Both the position numbers and the translations under genes were made by a program. From Gemmatimonadaceae bacterium (GTDB lineage Bacteria > Gemmatimonadota > Gemmatimonadetes > Gemmatimonadales > Gemmatimonadaceae): a DNA stretch of 14,018 bases. This document shows positions 1-7,192 of the stretch, one piece after another. The notes below the pieces were generated by a model. The model searched no databases. It was not told where the DNA came from and saw only the letters and a program-made list of their open reading frames with translations. The DNA is taken from contig JADGGM010000015.1 of assembly GCA_019689955.1 (NCBI GenBank), positions 1 to 14,018 on the forward strand, given 5' to 3'. Numbering within the stretch: position 1 is the first letter of the stretch; each line of letters begins with the position of its first letter.

Positions 1-1
1 G

Positions 2-382
2 CCGAAGCCCGAGACCGCGCCCCCCAAGGCCGGCGGCGGGCCGACCGGCGACCGTGGAACCGACGTGGCGACCGTGCGTACCGAAGGGGTGGATTTCCCG
101 TTCCCCGGGTACCTCGAGAACATCGTCCGGCAGATCGCGTTGCGCTTCAATCCGCCCAGAAACACCGACGCGCGCGCGGAGGTCATGTTCCTCATCCGCC
201 GCGACGGGTCGGTGAGCGGGTTCCGCTTTCTCACCAGATCGGGCAACTTTGCGTTCGACCTCGAATGCCAGGGCGCCGTGGACCAGGCGGCGCAAGTCAA
301 GGCGTTCGGCCCCCTGCCGAGCGAGTTCCCGGACGACGTGCTCCCCGTCATCTTCAGCTTCGACCCGCGAGTGCTTCACTAG
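2..382 (+). CDS. TolA/TonB-like energy transducer, C-terminal part (5' end outside window)
   Basis: The reading frame is open from the first base, so this is the 3' end of a longer gene; the GTG at 65 is internal. The visible 126 residues start with a Pro/Gly/Lys-rich stretch (PKPETAPPKAGGGP), typical of the periplasm-spanning linker. A compact domain follows, with VDFPFPGYLENIVRQI, then VMFLIRRDGSVSGF, then FGPLPSEFPDDVLPVIFSF. This is the pattern of TonB/TolA C-terminal domains, which contact outer-membrane or periplasmic partners and pass on proton-motive energy from TolQR/ExbBD. The stop is one base before tolB, so here it most likely acts as the TolA equivalent of the Tol-Pal system. TolA and TonB cannot be told apart by this domain alone, hence no symbol. 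TolQ and TolR genes would be expected just upstream, outside the window. Confidence 0.82.
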   Translation, partial: PKPETAPPKAGGGPTGDRGTDVATVRTEGVDFPFPGYLENIVRQIALRFNPPRNTDARAEVMFLIRRDGSVSGFRFLTRSGNFAFDLECQGAVDQAAQVKAFGPLPSEFPDDVLPVIFSFDPRVLH

Positions 383-383
383 C

Positions 384-1703
384 ATGCCACGATCAGCCCT
401 TGTTGTCTGCGCCCTGGCGCTCCTCACCCTCGCCGCGCGCCCGGCACCGGCGCAGGACACCACCACGCAGCGCGGCGTGCGCATTGGCCTCACGTATCAG
501 CCGGGGACCAAACCCGGGGTCGTCGTGCTCCCCGTCACGGGTCCGGACGGCGACAGCGTCCGCGCGATCCTGCAGCGCGACCTCGATTACGGCGACCGGA
601 TCGAGGTGATCACCGGTGACGCCATCACGTCCACCGCGTCCACCCAGACCGGGGGAGGGGGGAGCGCGATCAACTATGGTGTGTGGAAATCGCTCGGCGC
701 CGCGGCGCTGGTGGAGGCCGCGGTGGGCCCGCTCGGCGTGCACGTGGTGATCCACGACGTGACGGCCAAGCGCGCCGTGCGCACCGGCGACTTTTCGCTC
801 TCCGGCGCCCCTCAGTCGCCGGAGTGGCGGATGGCGGTCCACGGCATCTCCGACGAGATCGAGCGGTGGATCACCGGCGTGCGCGGCATCGCGCGGACGC
901 GCATCCTGTACGTGCGCGGCAATCGCGTGTACGTTATAGACAGCGACGGCTACGGCGAGCGCGCGGTGAGCGACGCAGGGACCGTCCTCGCGCCCGCGTG
1001 GAGCCCGGACGGGCGGTACATCGCGTACAGCCGGCTGGAGCGGCGGGGGTGGGACATCATCGTGCACGACCTCGTGACCGGATCGTCACGCACGCTCGCG
1101 GCCACACCGGGCGGGCTCAATACCACCCCCGCCTTCTCGCCGGATGGGAAATCGATCGCCTACGCGCACGGCGATGAGAACGGGACCGACATCTACATCG
1201 CGTCGCTCGCCGGGAACGGCCGTGCACAGCGCGTGACCGTCGGCCGCGGGACGGACAACATCTCGCCGAGCTTCAGTCCCGACGGCGGGCGGGTGGCGTT
1301 CACCTCGGGGCGTTCCGGGCACCCGGAGGTGTACACCGCCGACGTCGACGGCTCGAACGTGGAGCTCCTCACGCCGTTCAACTTCGGCGACCAGTACTAT
1401 CGCTCGAACCCGGACTGGTCGCCCGATGGACGGCTGATCGCCTTTCAGTCGCTGCTCAACGGGCAGTTCCAGGTGATGACCATCTCGCTCCGTGACCGGA
1501 CGGTGAAGCAGCTCACGAGCGAAGGGGTGAACGAGGATCCATCGTGGGCGCCGGATGCCCGGCATCTGGTGTTCACATCATCGCGCACGGGAGTGAAGCA
1601 GCTCTTCGTGCTCGACACCGAGTCGGGGCGCGCACGGCAGTTGACTCACGCCGCGGGCGCGCGGCTCGGGGCGTGGTCGCATTGGCTCGACCACGTGCAG
1701 TGA
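384..1703 (+). CDS. tolB: TolB, periplasmic Tol-Pal beta-propeller protein
   Basis: TolB is a soluble periplasmic protein that binds Pal and links it to the TolA-Q-R complex during outer-membrane constriction. The 439-residue product has a signal peptide (residues 1-23, cleavage likely after APA before QD) and an N-terminal alpha/beta domain to about residue 175. A C-terminal propeller of PD40/WD40-like blades follows. Each blade carries a W/F-S-P-D-G-type signature: AWSPDGRYIAYS near 206, AFSPDGKSIAYA near 251, SFSPDGGRVAFTS near 297, DWSPDGRLIAFQS near 345 and SWAPDARHLVFTS near 388. The length is close to E. coli TolB. The frame stays open upstream into the preceding gene, but the ATG at 384 was chosen because it begins the signal peptide and sits one base after the previous stop. 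There is no strong Shine-Dalgarno site, so translation is probably coupled. The pal gene follows. Confidence 0.95.
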   Translation: MPRSALVVCALALLTLAARPAPAQDTTTQRGVRIGLTYQPGTKPGVVVLPVTGPDGDSVRAILQRDLDYGDRIEVITGDAITSTASTQTGGGGSAINYGVWKSLGAAALVEAAVGPLGVHVVIHDVTAKRAVRTGDFSLSGAPQSPEWRMAVHGISDEIERWITGVRGIARTRILYVRGNRVYVIDSDGYGERAVSDAGTVLAPAWSPDGRYIAYSRLERRGWDIIVHDLVTGSSRTLAATPGGLNTTPAFSPDGKSIAYAHGDENGTDIYIASLAGNGRAQRVTVGRGTDNISPSFSPDGGRVAFTSGRSGHPEVYTADVDGSNVELLTPFNFGDQYYRSNPDWSPDGRLIAFQSLLNGQFQVMTISLRDRTVKQLTSEGVNEDPSWAPDARHLVFTSSRTGVKQLFVLDTESGRARQLTHAAGARLGAWSHWLDHVQ

Positions 1704-1754
1704 GTGCTCCGCTCGTCCCATTCCGACCTACACACTCACACCTCGGAGATCGAC

Positions 1755-2360
1755 ATGATTGGTAAGACCCGCGTCGTTCCGGCTGCACTTCTGGCGGTCG
1801 CCGCTGCCGCGGCGTGCTCGAAGAAGCAGCCCCCTGCGCCCCCACCGGCGCCTGTCCAGGCCCCCAACCAGGACAGCATCAACGCTGCTCGGGCGCGTGA
1901 GGACTCGATCGCGCGCGCGGAGCAGGCGCGGCGCGACTCGATCGCCCGTGCCCAGGCCGAGGCCGATCGCCTGCGGGCCGCGCACGATGCGGCCGTCAAC
2001 ACCCTGACGCAGGTGATCCACTTCGACTTCGACAGCGATGCCCTCACCGATGAGGCCAAGGCCGCGCTCGACGCGAAGATCCCGATCCTTAACGCGAATC
2101 CCGGGGTACAAATCCGCATCGCGGGGAACACGGACGAGCGTGGCTCCGACGAGTACAACCAGGCACTCGGCCAGCGCCGCGCCGCCGCCGCCAAGCGGTA
2201 CCTGACGCAGCATGGCATTGCCGACAACCGGATCGAGATCATCAGCTACGGCGAGGAGCGCCCCGTCGCTCAGGGGCACGACGAGTCGGCGTGGTCGCAG
2301 AACCGGCGTGATGAGTTCGAGATCACGGCCGGCGCCGACGACATCAAGGGAGTCCAATGA
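1755..2360 (+). CDS. pal: Pal, peptidoglycan-associated outer-membrane lipoprotein
   Basis: Pal is anchored in the outer membrane by lipid and binds peptidoglycan non-covalently. The 201-residue product has a lipoprotein signal ending AAAAAC with lipidated Cys21. A Pro-rich stretch and a charged helical linker with the repeated motif DSIARA (about residues 50-75) follow. The OmpA-like domain starts near VIHFDFDSDALTDEA (residues 87-101). The diaminopimelate-binding loop is GNTDERGSDEYNQALGQRR, where Asp127 and Arg142 match the ligand-binding pair of the OmpA family; E. coli Pal has GHADERG here. Start choice: the frame also opens with a GTG at 1704, but that would add 17 residues before the signal peptide. 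The ATG at 1755 has GGAG four to five bases upstream. It lies 51 bases after tolB and overlaps cpoB by four bases. Confidence 0.95.
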   Translation: MIGKTRVVPAALLAVAAAAACSKKQPPAPPPAPVQAPNQDSINAARAREDSIARAEQARRDSIARAQAEADRLRAAHDAAVNTLTQVIHFDFDSDALTDEAKAALDAKIPILNANPGVQIRIAGNTDERGSDEYNQALGQRRAAAAKRYLTQHGIADNRIEIISYGEERPVAQGHDESAWSQNRRDEFEITAGADDIKGVQ

Positions 2361-3172
2361 GAGCCATGCTCCGGCGGCTCGCCCCGGTCGCCTTCCTGGC
2401 GACCGGGGCGTGCTTCGCCACGCGGGAAGATGTGCGTAGTCTGCAGTCCCAGCTCGACGCCATGCGCGCGAGCGCCGCGCAGGCCGACTCGGCCCGCCAG
2501 GCGCAGCTCGACCGCGTCATCGCCTCGCTCGGCCTCGTCCGCGACTCGCTCGGCGTCATGAGCGCGCGCGTGATCAAGATGCAGGGCGACGTGCGCGGGG
2601 ACCTGTACAACATCGGGCAAGAGCTGATTCAGGTGCAGGAGCTCACCGGGCAGAGCCAGCGCCGCCTCCAGGAGCTGCGCGCCCAGCTCGAGGAGCGGAA
2701 CCCGAACGCCGCGCCCGCTCCGGCCGCGACGCGCCCCAGCGGCGCCGCCGCGCCGGCGAGCCCGCAAGGCGCGCCCACGGGGGCGCAGCCGGCGAGCCCC
2801 GGACCCAACCAGCTCTTCCAGCTCTCCCTCGAGCAGCTCCGCCGCGGGAGCCCCGCGGCCGCGCGCACTGGGCTCGAGACGCTGCTCCAGCAATACCCCA
2901 CTGCCGACATCGCCCCCGACGCGCAGTTCTACCTCGGCGAAGCGTATCATGCCGAAGGGAACAACGCGGCCGCGGACTCCGCGTACGCCGTGGTGGTCGA
3001 GAAGTACCCGACCTCCCCACGCGCGCCCACCGCGCTCTACAAGCGCGGGCTCTACATGGAGCAGCAGGGGAACCTCACCGGCGCACGCGCCATGCTCAAT
3101 CAGTTGATCCAGAAGTACCCGCGGTCCGATGAGGCCGCGCTCGCGCGCGAGCGTCTGCGCGCGATGAAGTAA
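2357..3172 (+). CDS. cpoB: CpoB/YbgF-type Tol-Pal accessory protein with coiled coil and TPRs
   Basis: CpoB (YbgF) is a periplasmic protein that, in E. coli, coordinates peptidoglycan synthesis with Tol-Pal constriction. The 271-residue product has an N-terminal export signal and a helical heptad-like region (about residues 23-112) that should form the oligomerising coiled coil. An Ala/Pro-rich linker (115-150) and C-terminal tetratricopeptide repeats follow. The repeats are visible as FYLGEAYHAEGNNAAADSAY and ALYKRGLYMEQQGNLTGARA, ending IQKYPRSDEAALARERLRAMK, a typical YbgF C-terminus. It overlaps pal by ATGA (2357-2360), so translation is coupled; a second ATG at 2366 is possible. Oddity: the signal ends LATGAC at Cys19, which fits a relaxed lipobox. 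The protein may therefore be a lipoprotein, unlike soluble E. coli CpoB. Confidence 0.9.
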   Translation: MRAMLRRLAPVAFLATGACFATREDVRSLQSQLDAMRASAAQADSARQAQLDRVIASLGLVRDSLGVMSARVIKMQGDVRGDLYNIGQELIQVQELTGQSQRRLQELRAQLEERNPNAAPAPAATRPSGAAAPASPQGAPTGAQPASPGPNQLFQLSLEQLRRGSPAAARTGLETLLQQYPTADIAPDAQFYLGEAYHAEGNNAAADSAYAVVVEKYPTSPRAPTALYKRGLYMEQQGNLTGARAMLNQLIQKYPRSDEAALARERLRAMK

Positions 3173-3203
3173 GCAGCACCGAACGAGTCGCAGGGAGCCG
3201 TCC

Positions 3204-3998
3204 ATGATCGACCACGACAGCACCGAGATGCCCTTCCTCGATCACCTCGAGGAGTTGCGGTGGCGGATCATCTGGTCCCTGCTCGCCGTCGTCATCAGCG
3301 TCGGCGTGGCGTTCGCCGTGCTCATGCAGTTCGACGTCATCAAGTTCCTCGAGCGGCCGATCCTCCCGTACCTCCACGGCCGGAAACTCGTCTACACGCA
3401 CCCGGGCGACCCGTTCTCGATCGTGCTCAACGCCTCGATCGTGCTCGGCGTCGTGATCGCGCTTCCGGTCATCATCTATCAGCTCTGGGCGTTCATCTCC
3501 CCCGCGCTCTACCGGAAAGAGAAGCGGGTGGTCGTGCCGCTCTTCTTCTTCGCCACCTTCCTCTTCCTCTCCGGCGTCAGCCTCGCCTTCTTCGTCGTGC
3601 TCCCGCTCGCGGTGGAATGGCTCATGAGCTTCCAGACCGCCGCGCTGGAGCCGATGATCACCGCGTCGGAGTACTTCAACTTTGCCACGAGCATGGCGCT
3701 CGCGTTCGGGCTCTGTTTCGAGCTCCCGATCGTGATCCTCGCGCTCGCCGCGCTCGGGATCGTCACGCCGCAATTCCTCAACCGGTACCGGCGGCACGCG
3801 CTCGTGGTGTGCGTGATCATCGGCGCGTTCCTCACGCCGGGTGACCTCATCTGGACCACGGTGGCGATGGCGGTGCCGCTGTACTTCCTGTACGAGATCA
3901 GCGTGGTGCTCACGATCTTCGTGCACCGGCGGCGAATGCGGCGTGAGGCCCAGCGCGAGGCCGAGGCCGCGGCCGCGGGACACGAGGCGACCGCGTAA
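3204..3998 (+). CDS. tatC: TatC, core subunit of twin-arginine translocase
   Basis: TatC is the inner-membrane receptor that binds twin-arginine signal peptides and nucleates the TatA pore for export of folded proteins. The 264-residue product has about six hydrophobic segments (roughly 21-42, 72-98, 110-134, 153-178, 188-205, 210-230). Family hallmarks are FLDHLEELRWR at 11-21 (Glu17/Arg19, the signal-peptide contact region), a polar Glu163 inside a membrane helix in CFELPIVIL (equivalent to E. coli Glu170), and FLTPGD at 199-204. The C-terminal tail is charged and Ala/Glu-rich. The start at 3204 has GGAG six bases upstream, 31 bases after cpoB. Its stop overlaps the lptD start (TAATG). No tatA or tatB is adjacent; a tatA lies about 9.7 kb downstream at 13666. 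Confidence 0.96.
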   Translation: MIDHDSTEMPFLDHLEELRWRIIWSLLAVVISVGVAFAVLMQFDVIKFLERPILPYLHGRKLVYTHPGDPFSIVLNASIVLGVVIALPVIIYQLWAFISPALYRKEKRVVVPLFFFATFLFLSGVSLAFFVVLPLAVEWLMSFQTAALEPMITASEYFNFATSMALAFGLCFELPIVILALAALGIVTPQFLNRYRRHALVVCVIIGAFLTPGDLIWTTVAMAVPLYFLYEISVVLTIFVHRRRMRREAQREAEAAAAGHEATA

Positions 3999-6964
3999 TG
4001 GTCCGCTGGCTGGTCCTGGCGGCGCTCGCGGTTCCGAGCGCCGTCTTCGCGCAGGTCCCCACCGAGACTGCCCGCCCGCCGGCGCGACCCGACACGGTGC
4101 AGCTCGACACGGGGCAGTACATCCCGCCGCGTGCCCGCCGCGCCCCGGGGGACACAGCGGCCGCCGATTCCAGCCGCACCCCCAAGGAGCTCGTCCAGTG
4201 GGCCGAGCCCGACTCGACGATGAACGCCCTCATGAGCCGGCAGGGGTACATCGTCACACGCTACCAGGGGAAGCGCGCGGTGTTCGACGCGGAGCACCAC
4301 ACCCTCCGCCTCGCCGGTGATGGCGCGGTCCAGCGCGAGCAGACCATCCTCGTCGCCGACACGATCGTCTACAACGACTCGACCAAGCTCGTCCGCGCTG
4401 CGGCCCCGCCCAAGGACACGATCGTCCTCCGCGACCCCAGCCAGGGCACCTCCGACCTCGTGGCGCTCGGCGGGATGGAGTACGACCTGGTGCACCGCCA
4501 CGGCGTCGTGCGCGAGCTGAGCACCTCGTCCGCGCAGGGAGGGCAGACCTGGTACATCGCCACCGACAAGGGGGCCGTGCAGGGGGACACGACGGGACAC
4601 GGTGGGAGCGTGTCGTACGCCGAGGACGGCTCGATCACGAGCTGCGACCTCCCGTACCCGCACTACCACTTCCAGGCGAAGGAGATCAAGATGGTCTCCA
4701 AGCACCTCATGGTGGCGCGCCCGGCGGTGCTCTACATCGGCGACGTCCCCGTAATGTGGCTCCCCTTCATCTTCCAGGACATGCGTGGCGGGCGCCATAG
4801 CGGGGTGCTCACCCCCCGCTTCGGCCTCGCCGACGTGATCCGCTCCTCCGCCGGCGACACGCGCGAGATCGACAACATCGGCTACTACTTCGCGCTCAAC
4901 GACTACATGGATGCCACAGTCTCCCTCGACTGGCGGAGCGGGAACAGCGATGACCCCAACAACATCGGCTGGACGCGCTACAACGCCGAGTGGCAGTACC
5001 GGTGGCTCGACCGGTTCATGAACGGGCGGGTGAGCACGTCGTACTCGACCTTCAGCGACGGGCGCACCCAGTTCGACCTGGGGTGGCAGCACCAGCAGCA
5101 GTTCTCGCAGTCGAGCAGCGTCAACGCGAACATCAACTACACGAGCAACACCAGCACCACCGCCATCCAGGCGTACACCGTCGCGCAGACGCTCGCGACC
5201 ATCTCGTCGGCGCTCAACTTCCAGAAGGCGCTCGGCCCCGCCAACTTCAGCCTCGGCGGCACGCGCACCCAGTACACCGGGCGGAAGGAGGTCAACCAGA
5301 ACTTCCCCAACCTGAGCGTGAGCACCAAGCCCGTGAACATCACCTCGTGGCTCCTCTGGTCGCCGCAGCTCTCGCTCAACAACACGCAGACCTTCAACCT
5401 CGACATCGCCCCGTTCGTCTTCCAGCCCAAGGACAACCCGATCGGCTTCGACAGCACGCAGGTGAAGGCCGACCAGCGGACCACGACGATCTCGTTCCAG
5501 ACCCCGCTCCGCATCGGCGGCTTCAACTGGCAGAACAGCTTCCAGGTCACCGATAACGAGGAGGACTTCCCGCACCGCTTCACCCTCGTCGACGTGCAGA
5601 CTGGCGACATCATCGGCACGCGGACCTTCGCGCGGAAATACTCGACGTCGATCGACTGGCAGACCGGGATCAGCCTCCCCGTCATGTTGCAGGGGACGCT
5701 CAACCTCACGCCCTCGGTCGCGATCGTGAACGCGGACCCCAGCACCGGGTTCTGGTATCGCTCCTCGTTGAGCGGCGGGCGCTTCCTGCACCAGTCGAAG
5801 ACGTTCCAGTACACGCTGTCGTCGTCGCCCACGCTGTTCGGCTTCTTCCCCGGCTTCGGCCCGTTCACGCGCATCCGGCACTCGATCCAGCCGCAGATCA
5901 GCTTCAGCTACGCCCCGGCCACCCACGTGAGCGACGACCTGCTGCGCGCGCAGAACCGCTCGCGCGCCTCGACCATCACCGGGCTCCAGCGCATGGCGCT
6001 CACCCTGGGGCTGTCGCAGACGTTCGAGGCCAAGTTGCACAGCCCCAGCGACACCAACCCGGAAGGGGGGGAGAAGATCAAGCTCCTCACCCTCAACTTC
6101 AGCTCGCTCACCTACGACTTCGAGCGCAAGCGCAAAGGGTTGAGCGGGATCGCGACGCCGACCTTCAGCTACCGCGTCGCGTCGGACCTCCTCCCGGGGC
6201 TCGACCTGAGCGTGGACTACTCGCTCTTCCAGGGGGACATCAACAGCGACAGCGCGCGCTTCAAGCCCTTCCGGACCGGGATCTCCGCGTCGCTCACGCT
6301 CGGCCGCGACAACAACCCGTTCGCCATGATCGCCCGCATCTTCGGCCACAAGACGGCGCAGGCACGGTCCGACACCACCGGTGCGGCTCCGGGCGGGGGA
6401 GACACGTCGTCGGCGGCGCAGGGGCTCAATCAGCGGCCGCTGAACGCGGGGCCGATACGTAACCGCTATCAGCCGGAGATCAACACCGCGGCCGGGTGGA
6501 CCGCGAGCTTCACCTTCACCTCGTCGCGGAGCCGCCCCGTCGCCGGGGCCACGGTGTACGACCCGCGGAGCTTCTGCCAGCAGTTCATCGCCTTCCCCGC
6601 CACGTACCAGAGCTGCTTGAACCAGCCCGCCCCGCGCGACACGCTGACCAACGACATCTCGGGCGGTCAGATCTTCATCCCGGCGGCGCAGACCACGCTG
6701 CGGAGCAACGTGTCGTTCAACCTCACGCCGAACTGGGCGATGCAGTGGCAGACCGGCTACGACTTCGAGCGGCACGAGTTCTCCGACCAGTTGGTCGCGC
6801 TGCAGCGGGACATGCACGACTGGCGCGCCAACCTGAGCTTCTCGCGCGCGCCGACCGGGAACTTCGCCTTCAGCTTCTTCATCTCGCTCAAGGCGGAGCC
6901 CAACCTCCGGTTCGACTACCACCGCAACACGAATCGGTGCACCACGTCGATCTGCTCGCAGTAG
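3998..6964 (+). CDS. lptD: LptD-like outer-membrane LPS assembly protein
   Basis: LptD (OstA/Imp) is the beta-barrel that, with LptE, inserts lipopolysaccharide into the outer leaflet. The 988-residue product has a signal peptide (cleavage likely after AVFA, residue 18) and a Pro-rich segment. An OstA/LptA-like jelly-roll follows (about 80-250; AVFDAEHHTLRLAGDGAVQ). The family-typical junction is ITSCDLPYPHYHFQAKEIKM, then LYIGDVPVMWLPFIFQDMRG and HSGVLTPRFG. A long C-terminal region of alternating polar/aromatic strands (about 280-970) fits the barrel. There are five Cys only: C216 in the N-domain, and C860, C873, C981 and C986 near the C-terminus. This is longer than E. coli LptD (about 780 residues); an Ala/Gly/Ser-rich insert near 785-815 adds part of the length. 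It overlaps tatC by one base. The family assignment is firm; the exact substrate is inferred. Confidence 0.9.
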   Translation: MVRWLVLAALAVPSAVFAQVPTETARPPARPDTVQLDTGQYIPPRARRAPGDTAAADSSRTPKELVQWAEPDSTMNALMSRQGYIVTRYQGKRAVFDAEHHTLRLAGDGAVQREQTILVADTIVYNDSTKLVRAAAPPKDTIVLRDPSQGTSDLVALGGMEYDLVHRHGVVRELSTSSAQGGQTWYIATDKGAVQGDTTGHGGSVSYAEDGSITSCDLPYPHYHFQAKEIKMVSKHLMVARPAVLYIGDVPVMWLPFIFQDMRGGRHSGVLTPRFGLADVIRSSAGDTREIDNIGYYFALNDYMDATVSLDWRSGNSDDPNNIGWTRYNAEWQYRWLDRFMNGRVSTSYSTFSDGRTQFDLGWQHQQQFSQSSSVNANINYTSNTSTTAIQAYTVAQTLATISSALNFQKALGPANFSLGGTRTQYTGRKEVNQNFPNLSVSTKPVNITSWLLWSPQLSLNNTQTFNLDIAPFVFQPKDNPIGFDSTQVKADQRTTTISFQTPLRIGGFNWQNSFQVTDNEEDFPHRFTLVDVQTGDIIGTRTFARKYSTSIDWQTGISLPVMLQGTLNLTPSVAIVNADPSTGFWYRSSLSGGRFLHQSKTFQYTLSSSPTLFGFFPGFGPFTRIRHSIQPQISFSYAPATHVSDDLLRAQNRSRASTITGLQRMALTLGLSQTFEAKLHSPSDTNPEGGEKIKLLTLNFSSLTYDFERKRKGLSGIATPTFSYRVASDLLPGLDLSVDYSLFQGDINSDSARFKPFRTGISASLTLGRDNNPFAMIARIFGHKTAQARSDTTGAAPGGGDTSSAAQGLNQRPLNAGPIRNRYQPEINTAAGWTASFTFTSSRSRPVAGATVYDPRSFCQQFIAFPATYQSCLNQPAPRDTLTNDISGGQIFIPAAQTTLRSNVSFNLTPNWAMQWQTGYDFERHEFSDQLVALQRDMHDWRANLSFSRAPTGNFAFSFFISLKAEPNLRFDYHRNTNRCTTSICSQ

Positions 6965-7017
6965 CGTCGTGACGACGCGCGGCGCCTCGCGCCCGCGGTG
7001 ACGCGCCCCGGGGCGCG
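6964..7017 (+). terminator. Cluster of three GC-rich inverted repeats after lptD; possible terminator
   Basis: Three perfect dyads follow the lptD stop directly: GCGTCG-TGA-CGACGC (6964-6978), GGCGC-CTC-GCGCC (6981-6993) and the 16-base palindrome CGCGCCCC-GGGGCGCG (7002-7017). There is no T tract, so this is not a standard intrinsic terminator. It could stop transcription by structure alone, or protect the 3' end of the long envelope operon. Short dyads are common by chance at this GC content. Confidence 0.35.
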
Positions 7018-7106
7018 AGCGTCTCCCTCGGGCCGTTGTCGCATCGGACAGACTCGAAAGTGTCTCCCGGCGCGGACAGTGCGGCCCACCCCCAAATCGC
7101 TAACGC

Positions 7107-7165
7107 GTTGCTTCGGCGCAACTTCCGGCTGCGCACGCCCCGGTGCGCAACCTGCCTCAGGCAGG
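7107..7165 (+). promoter_or_regulatory. Structured 5' leader of the lipoprotein gene: three consecutive hairpins
   Basis: Three perfect inverted repeats sit nearly back to back: GTTGC-ttcggc-GCAAC (7107-7122), TGCGCAC-gccccg-GTGCGCA (7130-7149) and CCTGCC-tca-GGCAGG (7151-7165). The sequence CGCAAC occurs in the 3' part of the first two. The block ends 27 bases before the ATG at 7193, and a GGAG Shine-Dalgarno (7183-7186) lies outside it. Upstream, AGAC/GTCT around 7050-7065 may form a weaker fourth stem. I recognise no known riboswitch class. It could be a regulatory leader, a terminator of the lptD transcript, or chance. Confidence 0.35.
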
Positions 7166-7192
7166 GTCGGAACCTCTTTACTGGAGCCATCC

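Noticed and set aside
249..383. Upstream extension of tolB into the TolA/TonB-like gene
   Set aside because: The extension is out of frame with a recognisable TonB-type domain and lacks a signal peptide; the ATG at 384 begins one.
648..662. G-rich stretch in tolB as a G-quadruplex
   Set aside because: There are only two long G tracts with one base between them, and it lies in coding sequence without further support.
1704..1754. GTG at 1704 as the pal start
   Set aside because: It would place 17 polar residues ahead of a normal lipoprotein signal. The ATG at 1755 has a GGAG just upstream.
3509..6922. 1137-residue open frame on the minus strand, antisense to tatC and lptD
   Set aside because: It is Arg/Val/Glu-rich with no domain pattern and lies opposite two well-identified genes. 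Long antisense frames are expected from strong GC third-position bias.
6998..7192. 65-residue N-terminal extension of the lipoprotein
   Set aside because: It is Arg/Pro-rich, encoded across the hairpin cluster, and would bury a perfect lipoprotein signal in the middle of the protein.
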